From: Chitinophaga oryziterrae
GTDB lineage: Bacteria; Bacteroidota; Bacteroidia; Chitinophagales; Chitinophagaceae
Reading direction: 5' to 3'
Assembly: GCF_009758125.1 (NCBI RefSeq)
Contig: NZ_WRXO01000005.1
Coordinates: forward strand, 124,001-188,000
Length of the DNA stretch: 64,000 bases
A program made the translations under genes and the position numbers. Under the pieces are notes generated by a model. That model worked only from the letters and a program-made list of their open reading frames with translations. It did not search any database and was not told where the DNA came from. Shown in pieces: positions 42,958 through 51,751 of this stretch (position 1 is the stretch's first letter; every line of letters begins with the position of its first letter).

Positions 42958-44490
42958 TCTGGCCAGTAATAACATATGAGATACGGGAAAAGGGATTTCT
43001 TCCAGAGAGGTATTGAATAATTTTGTTTTCCCTTCCAACCTGTTTTTCACGATCCATTCGTTACGGTAATGTCTGGATAATTTGTCTACTCTGAAACCTG
43101 CGGTTTCCAGCGCCTGTTGCCAGTCTGCAAAATTCCAGAAACAGAATGTTTCATGCATTTCGCTTAGCCAGTTGTCTTTATAGTCTTTTGTAAACAGGAA
43201 CTCACAAGCGTCCTGCATTTTTAAACGGCAATAGGTTTCATCCTGTATGGTTACCCATTCATAAGGTAGCTGAAATCCTTCTGCATGACGGAAGTCCTGC
43301 GCAAAGCGTGTGAATAAAGCTCGTGTAGATAGTTTGTCGAGATCTGTTGTATCGTTCTCTCCGTCTGTATCGTTTAGCCACATTAATATGATCTCGTCTT
43401 TATTGTCCGGCCCCACAACATCCCTGTTAATCCATACTCCGCCAGGGGCTAATTCCTGATAACGGTTATTGATAAATTCAAGAAGATCTGCCCTGCTACC
43501 ATAAGATTCTATTTCGTGGGTAAGAGAGGATGTATGAATAGTGTTCATGCTGCCGGCATCAAATACCAGGCTGGTCACCGCGTTTTTCTGAGAAAAGAAA
43601 ACAGAGGGATTCGTAAAGTCCCCGTTATGCTTGCGTTGCAGGCAGATATCAAATAAATGCCTGGAAACTTCCACTCCATAAAAATCACACTCATGCAAAC
43701 GCTCATCCTCACTCCCTGTCTTTATCCAGGAACCAGCAGCACAGCCAATATCTCCTATTTTGCCGGTTTGAATGTAAGGTGCAGTTTCCTGGTATTTCAA
43801 TGCAGCGATTTCATCCATCTGCTTTACATAGGCATTATAATCCCGTGTAGCCGTAAGGTCGCCGTCAGCGCCTATAATTGGGTCTTTTAAAATGCGCTGT
43901 ACTTTATCTCCTACATTATACTGGCTCCAGACTTTAAATGCCGCCGGATGCATCAGATCTAAAATCTGTTTATCTTTTTTCCAGTTATCAGATTTAACGA
44001 TCATCTGCACAATATCCCATGGTAAAACCTGTGTGTATTGCTGGGTATTGATATCCCATTCTGCCGGTAGTACACGATAGCCTTGTTCTGCATACATATC
44101 CTTTACAGGAGTTGAGCAGATTACAATAGTATTATCGGGTGTGAGCTTATGAAAACCTTCACTGTTATGGTTAATTGTTTTTAACGTGTAACCAGCGAAG
44201 TTGTCAATAACCCCTACATCATCAATCCCATATACAAATACAGGAACATCTAAATAACTGGAAAACTCCTGTATGGTCATGGCCCTTAAATAAAAAGGCA
44301 CGGGGTTACGCTTTGTCCCCAGGTGATTGGAAGAAGTAACTGCAAATATTATTGCTGTAATAGGAGTGGATAACATGGGGTTACCCTCAATATCCGGTTC
44401 TCCTTCCAGGTTGCGCTGTACAAGCCCGTTCAGGTACTTGAACTGAAAGTCTGTAAGAAGGTGGTGTCGGCCAGGTATTAGTATATACAT
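42952..44490 (-). CDS. nucleotidyltransferase-like - SAM methyltransferase fusion
   Basis: A 512-residue protein with two parts. Residues about 1-170 resemble an NMN-adenylyltransferase fold: IPGRHHLLTDFQFKYL at the start, then AVTSSNHLGTKRNPVPFYLRAMTIQEF, which aligns with the GSRKNPLDYYTRERM segment of the neighbouring NMN adenylyltransferase; the HxGH of that family is replaced, so the domain looks degenerate. Residues about 240-500 form a class I SAM-dependent methyltransferase with GDIGCAAGSW at 246-255, Glu274 after strand 2 (YGVEVSRH), and LAPGGVWINRDVVGP. I start at the ATG at 44490; the frame extends 24 residues further through a terminator hairpin. The target is unknown. It is last in the NAD salvage locus. 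Confidence 0.72.
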   Translation of the reverse strand: MYILIPGRHHLLTDFQFKYLNGLVQRNLEGEPDIEGNPMLSTPITAIIFAVTSSNHLGTKRNPVPFYLRAMTIQEFSSYLDVPVFVYGIDDVGVIDNFAGYTLKTINHNSEGFHKLTPDNTIVICSTPVKDMYAEQGYRVLPAEWDINTQQYTQVLPWDIVQMIVKSDNWKKDKQILDLMHPAAFKVWSQYNVGDKVQRILKDPIIGADGDLTATRDYNAYVKQMDEIAALKYQETAPYIQTGKIGDIGCAAGSWIKTGSEDERLHECDFYGVEVSRHLFDICLQRKHNGDFTNPSVFFSQKNAVTSLVFDAGSMNTIHTSSLTHEIESYGSRADLLEFINNRYQELAPGGVWINRDVVGPDNKDEIILMWLNDTDGENDTTDLDKLSTRALFTRFAQDFRHAEGFQLPYEWVTIQDETYCRLKMQDACEFLFTKDYKDNWLSEMHETFCFWNFADWQQALETAGFRVDKLSRHYRNEWIVKNRLEGKTKLFNTSLEEIPFPVSHMLLLARK

Positions 44491-44500
44491 CTGCACAAAA

Positions 44501-44544
44501 TAATAAAAAAAAGATGCTGTCTGCCGGGAGGCCGGAGACAGCAT
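44501..44544 (-). terminator. terminator between nadV and the methyltransferase gene
   Basis: On the minus strand a perfect 9-bp stem (44536-44544 with 44514-44522), continued by four GC pairs after a bulged base (44532-44535 with 44524-44527), is followed by CTTTTTTTTATT (44513-44502). It lies 37 bp after nadV and only about 12 bp before the methyltransferase ATG. A near-consensus -7 box, TTATTTTG at 44503-44496, lies just after it and could provide the next gene with a leaderless transcript. Confidence 0.8.
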
Positions 44545-44580
44545 ACAAAAAAAGGGGGACAAATGATGGCGATGAATGAG

Positions 44581-45996
44581 TTAGAGAATAGCTCTTTTCT
44601 TTATTTCGTCAAAAGTGTATTGCTTTTTAATCTCTCCATTTTCAAATACTGTTACCAGCTCGTCCGGTAACTGAGGTGCTTCGCTTTGAGCATAAGATTT
44701 GAAAACGCCATTTTCCTTTACCAGTACCTGTTTACCGTATTTGGATTTCTTGAAAGAAACACGGGTATTGCCATTCGCATCTAATTCCAAAGGATTCTTC
44801 TGTACGTTAATTTCTTTACCATTTACCTGTGCATAGGAACATTTCAATGCGTATTCCTGTGTATCGCGATTCACGCGTTGCAGCAAAGCTCCTCCCATGC
44901 CCAGCACAAGGTTTTCGGCACTGATGCCGGCATTCTTCAGTGCTTCGTAAATAACGGGAATAGAAGAGTAGCTGATACCATCACCCTGGATCACGCGTAC
45001 CTGCGGAGGTAATACTTTATACCCTTTCTCATTCAGGGTAAATCCAAATTCCTGCATCAGTATTTCAAATACTTTCAGCAATGTCTGTACAGCATCGCCG
45101 CTGTCCGGACGTATTACCAATGTCCCCTTACGGTTCAGGATCTGTTGTTTCAGTGCTGTACCCCAGTAATCTTTACATGCGCGGAGAATATTGTAGGAGT
45201 CAGATACGCAGGCAATAATACCTGTAGGGAACGCATCAAGAACGTGACGGAATATTTCCAGCTCCCCTTCCTCTCCCAGCAATGTAACGATAGAGTGTTC
45301 AGTGGCAGGAATAGATACTCCCGGTGCAACAGGCGCGTTATAATAACGTTTCGCGTAGGTAGAAGCAATTAATGTATCGCTGCCGGCAAAGTTGATCAGG
45401 TGGGCGCTACCGCCCCATCCTGCACTTTCTACGGAGCTGGCCCCGCGGAAACCAAAGTCATTCAGTACATAATCGATGCCGGCAAAAGATTCCGCGCTGG
45501 CAGTAGCTGTATAATACTGGTGTACTATCTTTTTGATCTCTCTGGAAAGTGTAGCTACAGTACATGGGTACCATACCTGCATGAGTAAGGTTTCCAGGAA
45601 ATTGGTTAACCAGAAACAGTTTGGGTCTGTATTTTCGATGGTCATCAGCACATTCTTTACAGATGTGACGGTTCCTTCCGGTACTGCTTTGATACGCACC
45701 GGTAAGCGACCACCATGTTTCTCTATAATATAGTCGAATTTACTACGGTCGAAGATATCGTTGCGGCCAAATACTTCCAGCAAAGTAGCTGCTGCTTCAT
45801 CGATCTTTTCTTTAGTAATAACAGCGCCCTGCAGGTATTCCATGAGGAGGTACTGTAATCCATAGAAAACGGTTTCTTCAAACTTACCGCCGCGGCTTTC
45901 CAGGTAGGAGTAAATATATTCGGTGCCTGGTATATACAGTTTGTGGTGAGAATATTTGTAAGCGTCGGCTAAGAGAATGATGTTTTCCTTTGTCAT
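44581..45996 (-). CDS. nadV: nicotinamide phosphoribosyltransferase
   Basis: A 471-residue NAMPT/NadV that joins nicotinamide to PRPP to make NMN, the shortest NAD salvage route. Recognisable blocks are LLADAYKYSHHKLYIPGTEYIYSYLESRGG, the catalytic-loop FGFRGASSVESAGWGGSAHLINFAGSDT, VPATEHSIVTLLGEEGE (phosphohistidine region), RPDSGDAVQTLLKV and GMGGALLQRVNRDT. The product feeds the NMN adenylyltransferase encoded 11 bp upstream. A terminator follows before the methyltransferase gene. Confidence 0.94.
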   Translation of the reverse strand: MTKENIILLADAYKYSHHKLYIPGTEYIYSYLESRGGKFEETVFYGLQYLLMEYLQGAVITKEKIDEAAATLLEVFGRNDIFDRSKFDYIIEKHGGRLPVRIKAVPEGTVTSVKNVLMTIENTDPNCFWLTNFLETLLMQVWYPCTVATLSREIKKIVHQYYTATASAESFAGIDYVLNDFGFRGASSVESAGWGGSAHLINFAGSDTLIASTYAKRYYNAPVAPGVSIPATEHSIVTLLGEEGELEIFRHVLDAFPTGIIACVSDSYNILRACKDYWGTALKQQILNRKGTLVIRPDSGDAVQTLLKVFEILMQEFGFTLNEKGYKVLPPQVRVIQGDGISYSSIPVIYEALKNAGISAENLVLGMGGALLQRVNRDTQEYALKCSYAQVNGKEINVQKNPLELDANGNTRVSFKKSKYGKQVLVKENGVFKSYAQSEAPQLPDELVTVFENGEIKKQYTFDEIKKRAIL

Positions 45997-46007
45997 GATT
46001 CCTTATT

Positions 46008-46919
46008 TTAATCGTTGGTAGAATATTTTTCGGATAATTTTTCCAGCAGGGGTATATGGGTGCTCACTATTTCACCTTGAGCAATGAGTTGGGTGATCTC
46101 GTTTACATTTATCCATCTCATAGCGGCAAGATCATCTGCTGCTGCAGGTTCTCCGAAGAGAAGGTCCGTACTGAAGAGTGTAGTGATGATCTTATCTACT
46201 TCAGCGCGATAGCGCCAGTCGTCCATCAGCAGCGATAATTCAAACTGCATAGGGCCGGCTTCCACTTCTCCGCATTCTTCACGTAGTTCACGGCGGGCAG
46301 CCATTTCGAAACTGTTATCTGTAGGGTCTGCAAAACCACCCGGTAATCTCCAGGCTATTTCATTCGGCTTGCGGCCCAATAACAGTTGACGGCGGTTCTG
46401 CCGGAACAGGGCGATATCTACTGTAGGATAAACTTTGGGGAACAGGTTGTAAGTGTTATAGATCACACCTGCACGAAACTCTTCTGTATCGAATACTTTA
46501 TCAGAGATCGCTTCCCTTTGTGCTGTAGCGTTAAAGTCCTGCACAGGAGGTAATGCCTCTGTGTTGTAACGGCCGGTGTAAGAAGGGATGAAACTATCGC
46601 GGCTGCCATACAGCACAAATGTTTCCTGCGGGAAGTTATTGGATAGCAGATCATCCAGTTTCTGAGACCATATTTTATCTATTGCCTGATCACTGAGTGG
46701 TAATATGATGATATCTGAAAACAGTTGTTTGAGCATCCGTTCACGGGTGTAATAGTCCAGCGGATTTTTACGACTACCCTTTACCGGGCTTACTCCTAAA
46801 ACAATGATCAGCCGGTTATGTTTTTGTTTCACCTGGCGGATCAGTGAAAGGTGTCCCTCATGAAGGGCCGGTGTCTGAAACCTTGCTATGATGACTGCTG
46901 TCGGCTTATTTGTTAGCAT
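46008..46919 (-). CDS. NMN adenylyltransferase/Nudix bifunctional enzyme
   Basis: A 303-residue enzyme with two domains. The N-terminal NMN adenylyltransferase (1-160) has ARFQTPALHEGH (HEGH at 20-23) and GSRKNPLDYYTRERM, and makes NAD from NMN and ATP. The C-terminal Nudix domain (165-300) has GGFADPTDNSF..ARRELREECGEV, the complete catalytic box, and may hydrolyse ADP-ribose or NAD derivatives. Such NadM-Nudix fusions are known from bacteria and T4-like phages. It is first in its operon, followed by nadV after 11 bp. Confidence 0.93.
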   Translation of the reverse strand: MLTNKPTAVIIARFQTPALHEGHLSLIRQVKQKHNRLIIVLGVSPVKGSRKNPLDYYTRERMLKQLFSDIIILPLSDQAIDKIWSQKLDDLLSNNFPQETFVLYGSRDSFIPSYTGRYNTEALPPVQDFNATAQREAISDKVFDTEEFRAGVIYNTYNLFPKVYPTVDIALFRQNRRQLLLGRKPNEIAWRLPGGFADPTDNSFEMAARRELREECGEVEAGPMQFELSLLMDDWRYRAEVDKIITTLFSTDLLFGEPAAADDLAAMRWINVNEITQLIAQGEIVSTHIPLLEKLSEKYSTND

Positions 46920-46940
46920 GGGATGAATTAGTTTGCGTAT

Positions 46941-47000
46941 TTATGACACAAATGTAATAAGTTATAACACATAGACAAAATAAATCTTGTAAAATTTACA
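46941..47000 (-). promoter_or_regulatory. promoter and candidate NrtR operator of the NAD salvage operon
   Basis: The promoter is TTTG (46979-46976), 19 bases, then TACATTTG (46956-46949), giving a start near 46943. TGTGTTATAA (46971-46962) and TGTGTCATAA (46950-46941) are direct repeats 21 bp apart, overlapping the spacer and the -7 box. Just upstream is the palindrome TGTAAAATTTACA (46988-47000). Either element could bind the NrtR product encoded by the next gene upstream. Confidence 0.6.
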
Positions 47001-47040
47001 CAAATAAAAACAAATAATTGAATTTGAGGGAATTGAGCGG

Positions 47041-47070
47041 TAAAAATAAAAAAGGCTCCAATAGGAGCCT
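47041..47070 (-). terminator. terminator of the nrtR transcript
   Basis: A 7-bp stem (47053-47059 with 47064-47070) with a 4-base loop, followed on the minus strand by a run of T and A (47052-47041). It separates the nrtR transcript from the NAD salvage operon. Confidence 0.85.
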
Positions 47071-47082
47071 GTCAATAAATAG

Positions 47083-47769
47083 TTATATTTCGAAGATGAT
47101 GCCTTCCTGTTTGAGCTTAAAATACTGCTCTTCATTAAAGCTGTACAATTTAGCCGGACGGCCTGCCGACGGATGTTTCTGTTTCTCATTATGCCCCATC
47201 AGAATTCCGAAATGATTCATTTTTTTCTGGAAATTCCGCCGGTCAATGGGACGGTCTAATACTGTTTCGTATAACTTTTCCAGGTCAGAAATAGGGAACT
47301 TCTGATCCAGCAGCTCAAAGCCTAAAGGCTCATATCTTATCTTGGTACGCAGGCGTTTTACGGCGGTTTCCACTACTTCTGCATGGTCGAAGGCGAGGTC
47401 CGGCAATTTCTTGATATCAAACCAGCGGGCATCTTCCGCATCAGAGCTGGCCGCCAGTTTAAAGTTAGTAGGGTTTACCAGTCCAAAGTAAGCCACAGAC
47501 ACTACTCTGCCACGTGGGTCCCGTTCCGGCCGGCCAAAGGTATACAGCTGTTCCAGGTAGTTGATATGTACACCGGCTTCTGTATGCAGTTCCCTTGTTA
47601 CGGCTTCTTCCAGGGTTTCACCATCCAGCACAAAACCACCTGGCAATGCCCAGCGGTGCATAAAAGGAGGAATGGTACGCTTGATGAGCAGTACGGAGAT
47701 ACTTTCTTTCGCCGTGTAGCCAAACACAACCGCATCCACACAAAGTCTTATGTTTTGTTTTGGTTCCAA
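47083..47769 (-). CDS. nrtR: NrtR-type Nudix transcriptional regulator
   Basis: A 228-residue regulator of NAD synthesis. Residues 1-150 are a Nudix domain with GGFVLDGETLEEAVTRELHTEAGV (about 44-67), in which the first Glu of the REUxEE box is Thr, the loss of catalysis seen in NrtR proteins. Residues about 155-228 form a winged-helix DNA-binding domain (FPISDLEKLYETVLDRPIDRRNFQKKM..GRPAKLYSFNEEQYFKLKQEG). NrtR repressors bind ADP-ribose and control NAD genes; the candidate operator lies in the next gap. It follows the lipoprotein gene by 4 bp. Confidence 0.92.
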   Translation of the reverse strand: MEPKQNIRLCVDAVVFGYTAKESISVLLIKRTIPPFMHRWALPGGFVLDGETLEEAVTRELHTEAGVHINYLEQLYTFGRPERDPRGRVVSVAYFGLVNPTNFKLAASSDAEDARWFDIKKLPDLAFDHAEVVETAVKRLRTKIRYEPLGFELLDQKFPISDLEKLYETVLDRPIDRRNFQKKMNHFGILMGHNEKQKHPSAGRPAKLYSFNEEQYFKLKQEGIIFEI

Positions 47770-47773
47770 CCGC

Positions 47774-48166
47774 TTATTTTATATAATGTTCTACCTGTGT
47801 GGTATCCTTATGGAGATTGATAAAGAGCGGATTTTTTGCAGGATCGAATACGATAATGGTATTAGCGCCCCAGGCATCCTGCGGAGCAGGTAAATCTATC
47901 AGTACTTCCTGTGCATTGGTCCTGTGAAACAGCAGGCTGTCTTTAGCTGCAATATGTTTGGTGAAGCCATGGCGCTGAAGATAGTTCTCCATTTGCTGTT
48001 TGCGTTGGAACACAGAATCATCAGGATTGCCAGGTTTGATATTCCGGGTTACGTAGCTCTTCTCTGTGATTATATCGTAAGCCGCCCTGTTGGTACTATC
48101 CCGCTCACCTGACTGATTACATGAAAAAAGCAGGGTGCTTGTTAATAAAATGAGAATACTACGCAT
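47774..48166 (-). CDS. small lipoprotein of unknown function
   Basis: A 130-residue lipoprotein (MRSILILLTSTLLFSCNQSG, lipid on Cys16). The rest is mixed helix and strand with no motif I know. It is 4 bp upstream of nrtR and so probably cotranscribed with it, but no link to NAD biology is evident. A copy of the TGTTATAA motif (48177-48184) lies in its promoter region, as in front of the NAD operon, which would fit shared control by NrtR. Confidence 0.72.
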   Translation of the reverse strand: MRSILILLTSTLLFSCNQSGERDSTNRAAYDIITEKSYVTRNIKPGNPDDSVFQRKQQMENYLQRHGFTKHIAAKDSLLFHRTNAQEVLIDLPAPQDAWGANTIIVFDPAKNPLFINLHKDTTQVEHYIK

Positions 48167-48217
48167 GATAAATTTATGTTATAAAGCTGCAAGGTATTAA
48201 AAAAAGTGTTGTGGCTG

Positions 48218-49831
48218 CTAAAACTGGATATTAAATACTTTTTCGGCTTCTCCTCTCCTGATCTTTACGGTGGTGGTATCCCCTTTTTTAAAAGAGGAAA
48301 GGGCCTGCATATATTCTTCCAGGGTAGCGATTTTTTGTTTTCCCAATTGTACGATCACATCGTTGATCGCCAGTCCTGCTTTCTGGGCAGGCTTGCCATC
48401 AGACACTGCATCTACCCTTACTCCTGCTTTCTGGAAAGTATAATCCGGCATGATACCCAATGTAACGGTGAAGTGTGCGCTGCTACCTGTTTGCAGTTCA
48501 CGGGTTTTGGTGAACACCAGTTTATCCATGCCATTGGTTTTCTCAACAACAGTATATATCATCCTGATCACCTTTACTTCTCCCTCATAATTAATCTTGT
48601 CCGCTTCATCTGAAGGTTTGTGGTAATCGCTATGGGTACCGGTAAAGAAAAATAATACCGGTATATTTTTACGATAGAAAGAAGTATGATCGGATGGCCC
48701 AACGCCCGATGAATCGTAGGTAAGATGCAAACCTGCCGGCGCGGTTTGTGGCAGCAATGCCGGCCAGTCGGGAGATGTACCTATTCCGCCTACCTGCAAA
48801 CCTTTGGTTTCATCCAGGCGGCCTACCATATCCATATTTATCATGTAGTCGAAAGTGGCAGGGTCCACTGTGCTATGTTCTGTAAAGTATTTGGAACCAA
48901 ACAGTCCCAGTTCTTCGCCGGAGAAAGCAACAAAGAGGTAGTTGTACTTATTAAGGCGGGAACCTTTAAGTTGTTTGGCCAGTTCCAGCAAGGCGGCTAT
49001 GCCACTGGCATTATCATCTGCGCCATGATGTACGACTTTCAGTTCAGGTGTCAGGGAATTATGATCTTCCCCATAACCGAGATGATCAAAGTGTGCACCT
49101 ATCACCACAGTGGCGGGTGCTTTATTATCTATATATCCGACTACGTTAGTACCGGTACGTTTGAAGCTACCGAAGGCTACGCGTATATTGATATGACTAT
49201 CTTCTGTAGTAGAGAGGGATTTACTTATTTTGCTGTTGATCCATACTGCCGGAATGGTCAATGGTTCGGAGGGAGTAGCTAGCCACTTCTTTACTTCTTC
49301 CGGGCTTTCTGTACCATTATAGAACACCACGCCTGTAGCGCTGGATTTAGCAGCTTCACGGGCATACTGACGGTAGACGTCAACCGGTGTGGCATGAGGG
49401 TTTATCTCAAATTCCTTCACATTGATCAGCCATATATTATCCGGTTCATTTACATCCGGTATTACATCGCCTTTCACGCTTTTTTCCGCACTGAAAGGGA
49501 GCGGAATGAATTCGTCACCAGCAGTGAGATTAGAGATATTGATGGTGAGCAGACTTTTTTCTCCAATGGTCCTGTTTTCGCTTACAGGAAATGTCTGCAG
49601 GTAACCGTCATTACCTTTGGGTGTTAGTCCTGCCTGTTTCATCTGATCGGCGATATACGCTACGGCCAGTTGTTCTCCGCGGGTGCCGGTACGGCGGCCT
49701 TCCAGTATGTCGCTTGTTAAATAGGTGATGCTGGCCTGAAGGTTTCCCAATGTTTTACGGTCAGCCTTTTTTTGGGCGTTTGATTGTGTAAAGGGCAATA
49801 AGAGTGCGAATAGCCAAATGATGTGCTTCAC
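48218..49831 (-). CDS. M28 family metallopeptidase with PA and PDZ domains
   Basis: A 537-residue secreted aminopeptidase. A signal peptide (MKHIIWLFALLLPFTQSNAQ) is followed by a PA-like region (about 115-215), a dizinc peptidase core and a C-terminal PDZ domain (AGVRVDAVSDGKPAQKAGLAINDVI). The zinc ligands are present: AHFDHLGYG, ADDNASG, GEELGLFGS, MINMDMVGR and PSDHTSFY. It probably removes N-terminal residues from peptides in the periplasm or outside. Monocistronic. Confidence 0.92.
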   Translation of the reverse strand: MKHIIWLFALLLPFTQSNAQKKADRKTLGNLQASITYLTSDILEGRRTGTRGEQLAVAYIADQMKQAGLTPKGNDGYLQTFPVSENRTIGEKSLLTINISNLTAGDEFIPLPFSAEKSVKGDVIPDVNEPDNIWLINVKEFEINPHATPVDVYRQYAREAAKSSATGVVFYNGTESPEEVKKWLATPSEPLTIPAVWINSKISKSLSTTEDSHINIRVAFGSFKRTGTNVVGYIDNKAPATVVIGAHFDHLGYGEDHNSLTPELKVVHHGADDNASGIAALLELAKQLKGSRLNKYNYLFVAFSGEELGLFGSKYFTEHSTVDPATFDYMINMDMVGRLDETKGLQVGGIGTSPDWPALLPQTAPAGLHLTYDSSGVGPSDHTSFYRKNIPVLFFFTGTHSDYHKPSDEADKINYEGEVKVIRMIYTVVEKTNGMDKLVFTKTRELQTGSSAHFTVTLGIMPDYTFQKAGVRVDAVSDGKPAQKAGLAINDVIVQLGKQKIATLEEYMQALSSFKKGDTTTVKIRRGEAEKVFNIQF

Positions 49832-50007
49832 AGTTGTTGTTTTTTAAGGAGTCTGTCGACGGTTGTCAATAAACAAGAACAGGTGTTAAGCCTTTGAAGT
49901 TCAGTGCAAATGTAGTTTACTTCTATGTACTATGGATTATTGACTGGGACACGAAGGCAATTATTGCACCAAAATCACGATTTCAGCCCGAATTTAGAAA
50001 ATCGCCC

Positions 50008-50015
50008 TATTTTTG
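50008..50015 (+). promoter_or_regulatory. -7 promoter element of gcvT
   Basis: TATTTTTG, a consensus -7 box, 65 bases before the gcvT ATG at 50081; no clear -33 element. Confidence 0.4.
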
Positions 50016-50080
50016 CGGGGCTAAAACAGAATCTGAACTTTAAAACATACCCAAAACAAGAAACCGATCATTAAATATTT

Positions 50081-51169
50081 ATGAAGAACACACCTTTTAC
50101 ACACAAACACATAGCGCTGGGCGCTAAAATGGCTGCTTTTGCGGGCTATAATATGCCAATATCCTATACTGGCATTAATGATGAACACCTGGCAGTACGT
50201 AATAATGCAGGGGTTTTTGATGTAAGTCACATGGGTGAGTTTATACTAAAAGGAGAGAACGCACTGGACCTGATTCAGCGTGTTACGAGCAACGATGCTT
50301 CCAAACTGACGGCTGGTAAAGCACAATACAGCTGTCTGCCTAATGAAAAGGGTGGTATTGTGGACGACCTGCTGGTGTATTGTATTGAAGAAAACAAGAC
50401 TTATATGCTGGTAGTAAATGCCAGCAATATTGAGAAAGACTGGAACTGGATCAGCCAGCACAATACCAGGGGAGCGGAGATGCACAATATTTCCGAAAAG
50501 ACCTGCCTGCTGGCAATACAGGGGCCTAACGCCTCCGGTATGCTGCAGCCGTTAACGGATATTGAACTGGTAAACCTGAAGTATTATACTTTCGCAAAAG
50601 GTGTGTTTGCAGGTGTGCCTAATGTATTGATCAGTGCTACGGGTTATACCGGTGCAGGTGGTATTGAAATTTATTTCGAAGATAAGGATGGCGCTGCGGA
50701 TAAGATCTGGGATGCTATATTTGAAACCGGCGGACCAAAGGGACTGAAGCCAATCGGACTGGGGGCCCGTGATACCCTGCGCCTGGAAATGGGTTTCTGC
50801 CTGTACGGTAATGATATCGATGATACCACCTCTCCTCTGGAAGCTGGTTTGGGCTGGATTACAAAATTTACAAAAGACTTCACTTCCCGTAGTATATTTG
50901 AGGCGCAGAAAGCTGCCGGTTTACAGAATAAGCTGGTAGGTTTTGAGATGATAGATAAGGGAATTCCCCGTCATGACTATGAAATCAAGGATGCAGAAGG
51001 GCAGGTAATTGGCCGCGTAACATCCGGAACACAGTCGCCCTCCTTGCAAAAAGCGATAGGTTTAGGTTATGTGAAGACTGCATTTGCTGCCCAGGACTCC
51101 GAAATCTTTATTGCGGTGAGAGATAAGTTGTTGAAGGCCAAGGTAGTAAAAGTTCCTTTTTTAAGTTAA
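50081..51169 (+). CDS. gcvT: glycine cleavage T protein (aminomethyltransferase)
   Basis: A 362-residue T protein of the glycine cleavage system, transferring the methylene group from the H protein to tetrahydrofolate. The N-terminus KHIALGAKMAAFAGYNMPISY, GVFDVSHMGEF, AQYSCLPNEKGGIVDDLLVY, TGYTGAGGIEIYF, ARDTLRLEMGFCLYGNDIDD and the C-terminal VTSGTQSPSLQKAIGLGYV are all present. The other glycine cleavage genes (gcvH, gcvP) are not in the window. Confidence 0.96.
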   Translation: MKNTPFTHKHIALGAKMAAFAGYNMPISYTGINDEHLAVRNNAGVFDVSHMGEFILKGENALDLIQRVTSNDASKLTAGKAQYSCLPNEKGGIVDDLLVYCIEENKTYMLVVNASNIEKDWNWISQHNTRGAEMHNISEKTCLLAIQGPNASGMLQPLTDIELVNLKYYTFAKGVFAGVPNVLISATGYTGAGGIEIYFEDKDGAADKIWDAIFETGGPKGLKPIGLGARDTLRLEMGFCLYGNDIDDTTSPLEAGLGWITKFTKDFTSRSIFEAQKAAGLQNKLVGFEMIDKGIPRHDYEIKDAEGQVIGRVTSGTQSPSLQKAIGLGYVKTAFAAQDSEIFIAVRDKLLKAKVVKVPFLS

Positions 51170-51232
51170 TAAGAACATAATAAAAAGGGAGCTATAATCG
51201 TTAGCTTTATTTGCTGAAAAACCATATCCGCT

Positions 51233-51706
51233 ATGCCTACAATTCATATAACTACTTTGATTCATGCTCCAATGGAAAGGGTCTTTGACCTGAGCCGGAG
51301 CATTACCCTGCATAAGCGCAGCATGCTGCACCTGCAGGAGGAAGCAATAAAGGGCCGTACGAACGGGCTGATAGAGTTGGATGAAACGGTTACCTGGCGT
51401 GCCAAACACCTGGGAAAGGTAAGGCAACTGACTACCCGTGTAACAGAAATGCGTCCTAAAGACTATTTCTGCGATGAGATGGTAGAAGGGGATTTTACCT
51501 TTATGAAGCATGAGCATCATTTTAAGCAGATAGAAAACGGTACCGTAGCCATTGATATTTTTGAATTTGGTACACCGTATGGCAAGCTGGGTAAACTGCT
51601 GGAAAGGTTTTACCTCCAGCGGTATATGACCCGCCTGCTGCAACTACGGAATAGTGTAATAAAAGATTACGCGGAGAGTGAAAAGTGGAGAGTGATATTA
51701 GATTAA
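51233..51706 (+). CDS. SRPBCC family protein
   Basis: A 157-residue START-like/SRPBCC fold protein. The start IHITTLIHAPMERVFDLSRSITLH (a strand then helix) and the ending helix WRVILD-like LLERFYLQRYMTRLLQLRNSVIKDYAESEKW fit the helix-grip fold that binds hydrophobic ligands. Related Bacteroidota proteins have been named cell-division inhibitors without firm evidence. It lies 64 bp after gcvT and 46 bp before the ComB-like gene, so it may be part of that transcript. Confidence 0.83.
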   Translation: MPTIHITTLIHAPMERVFDLSRSITLHKRSMLHLQEEAIKGRTNGLIELDETVTWRAKHLGKVRQLTTRVTEMRPKDYFCDEMVEGDFTFMKHEHHFKQIENGTVAIDIFEFGTPYGKLGKLLERFYLQRYMTRLLQLRNSVIKDYAESEKWRVILD

Positions 51707-51751
51707 CAGCTACAGGGCCTGCCGGAGGCAGGTCCTGCAACTTAAGAGAGA

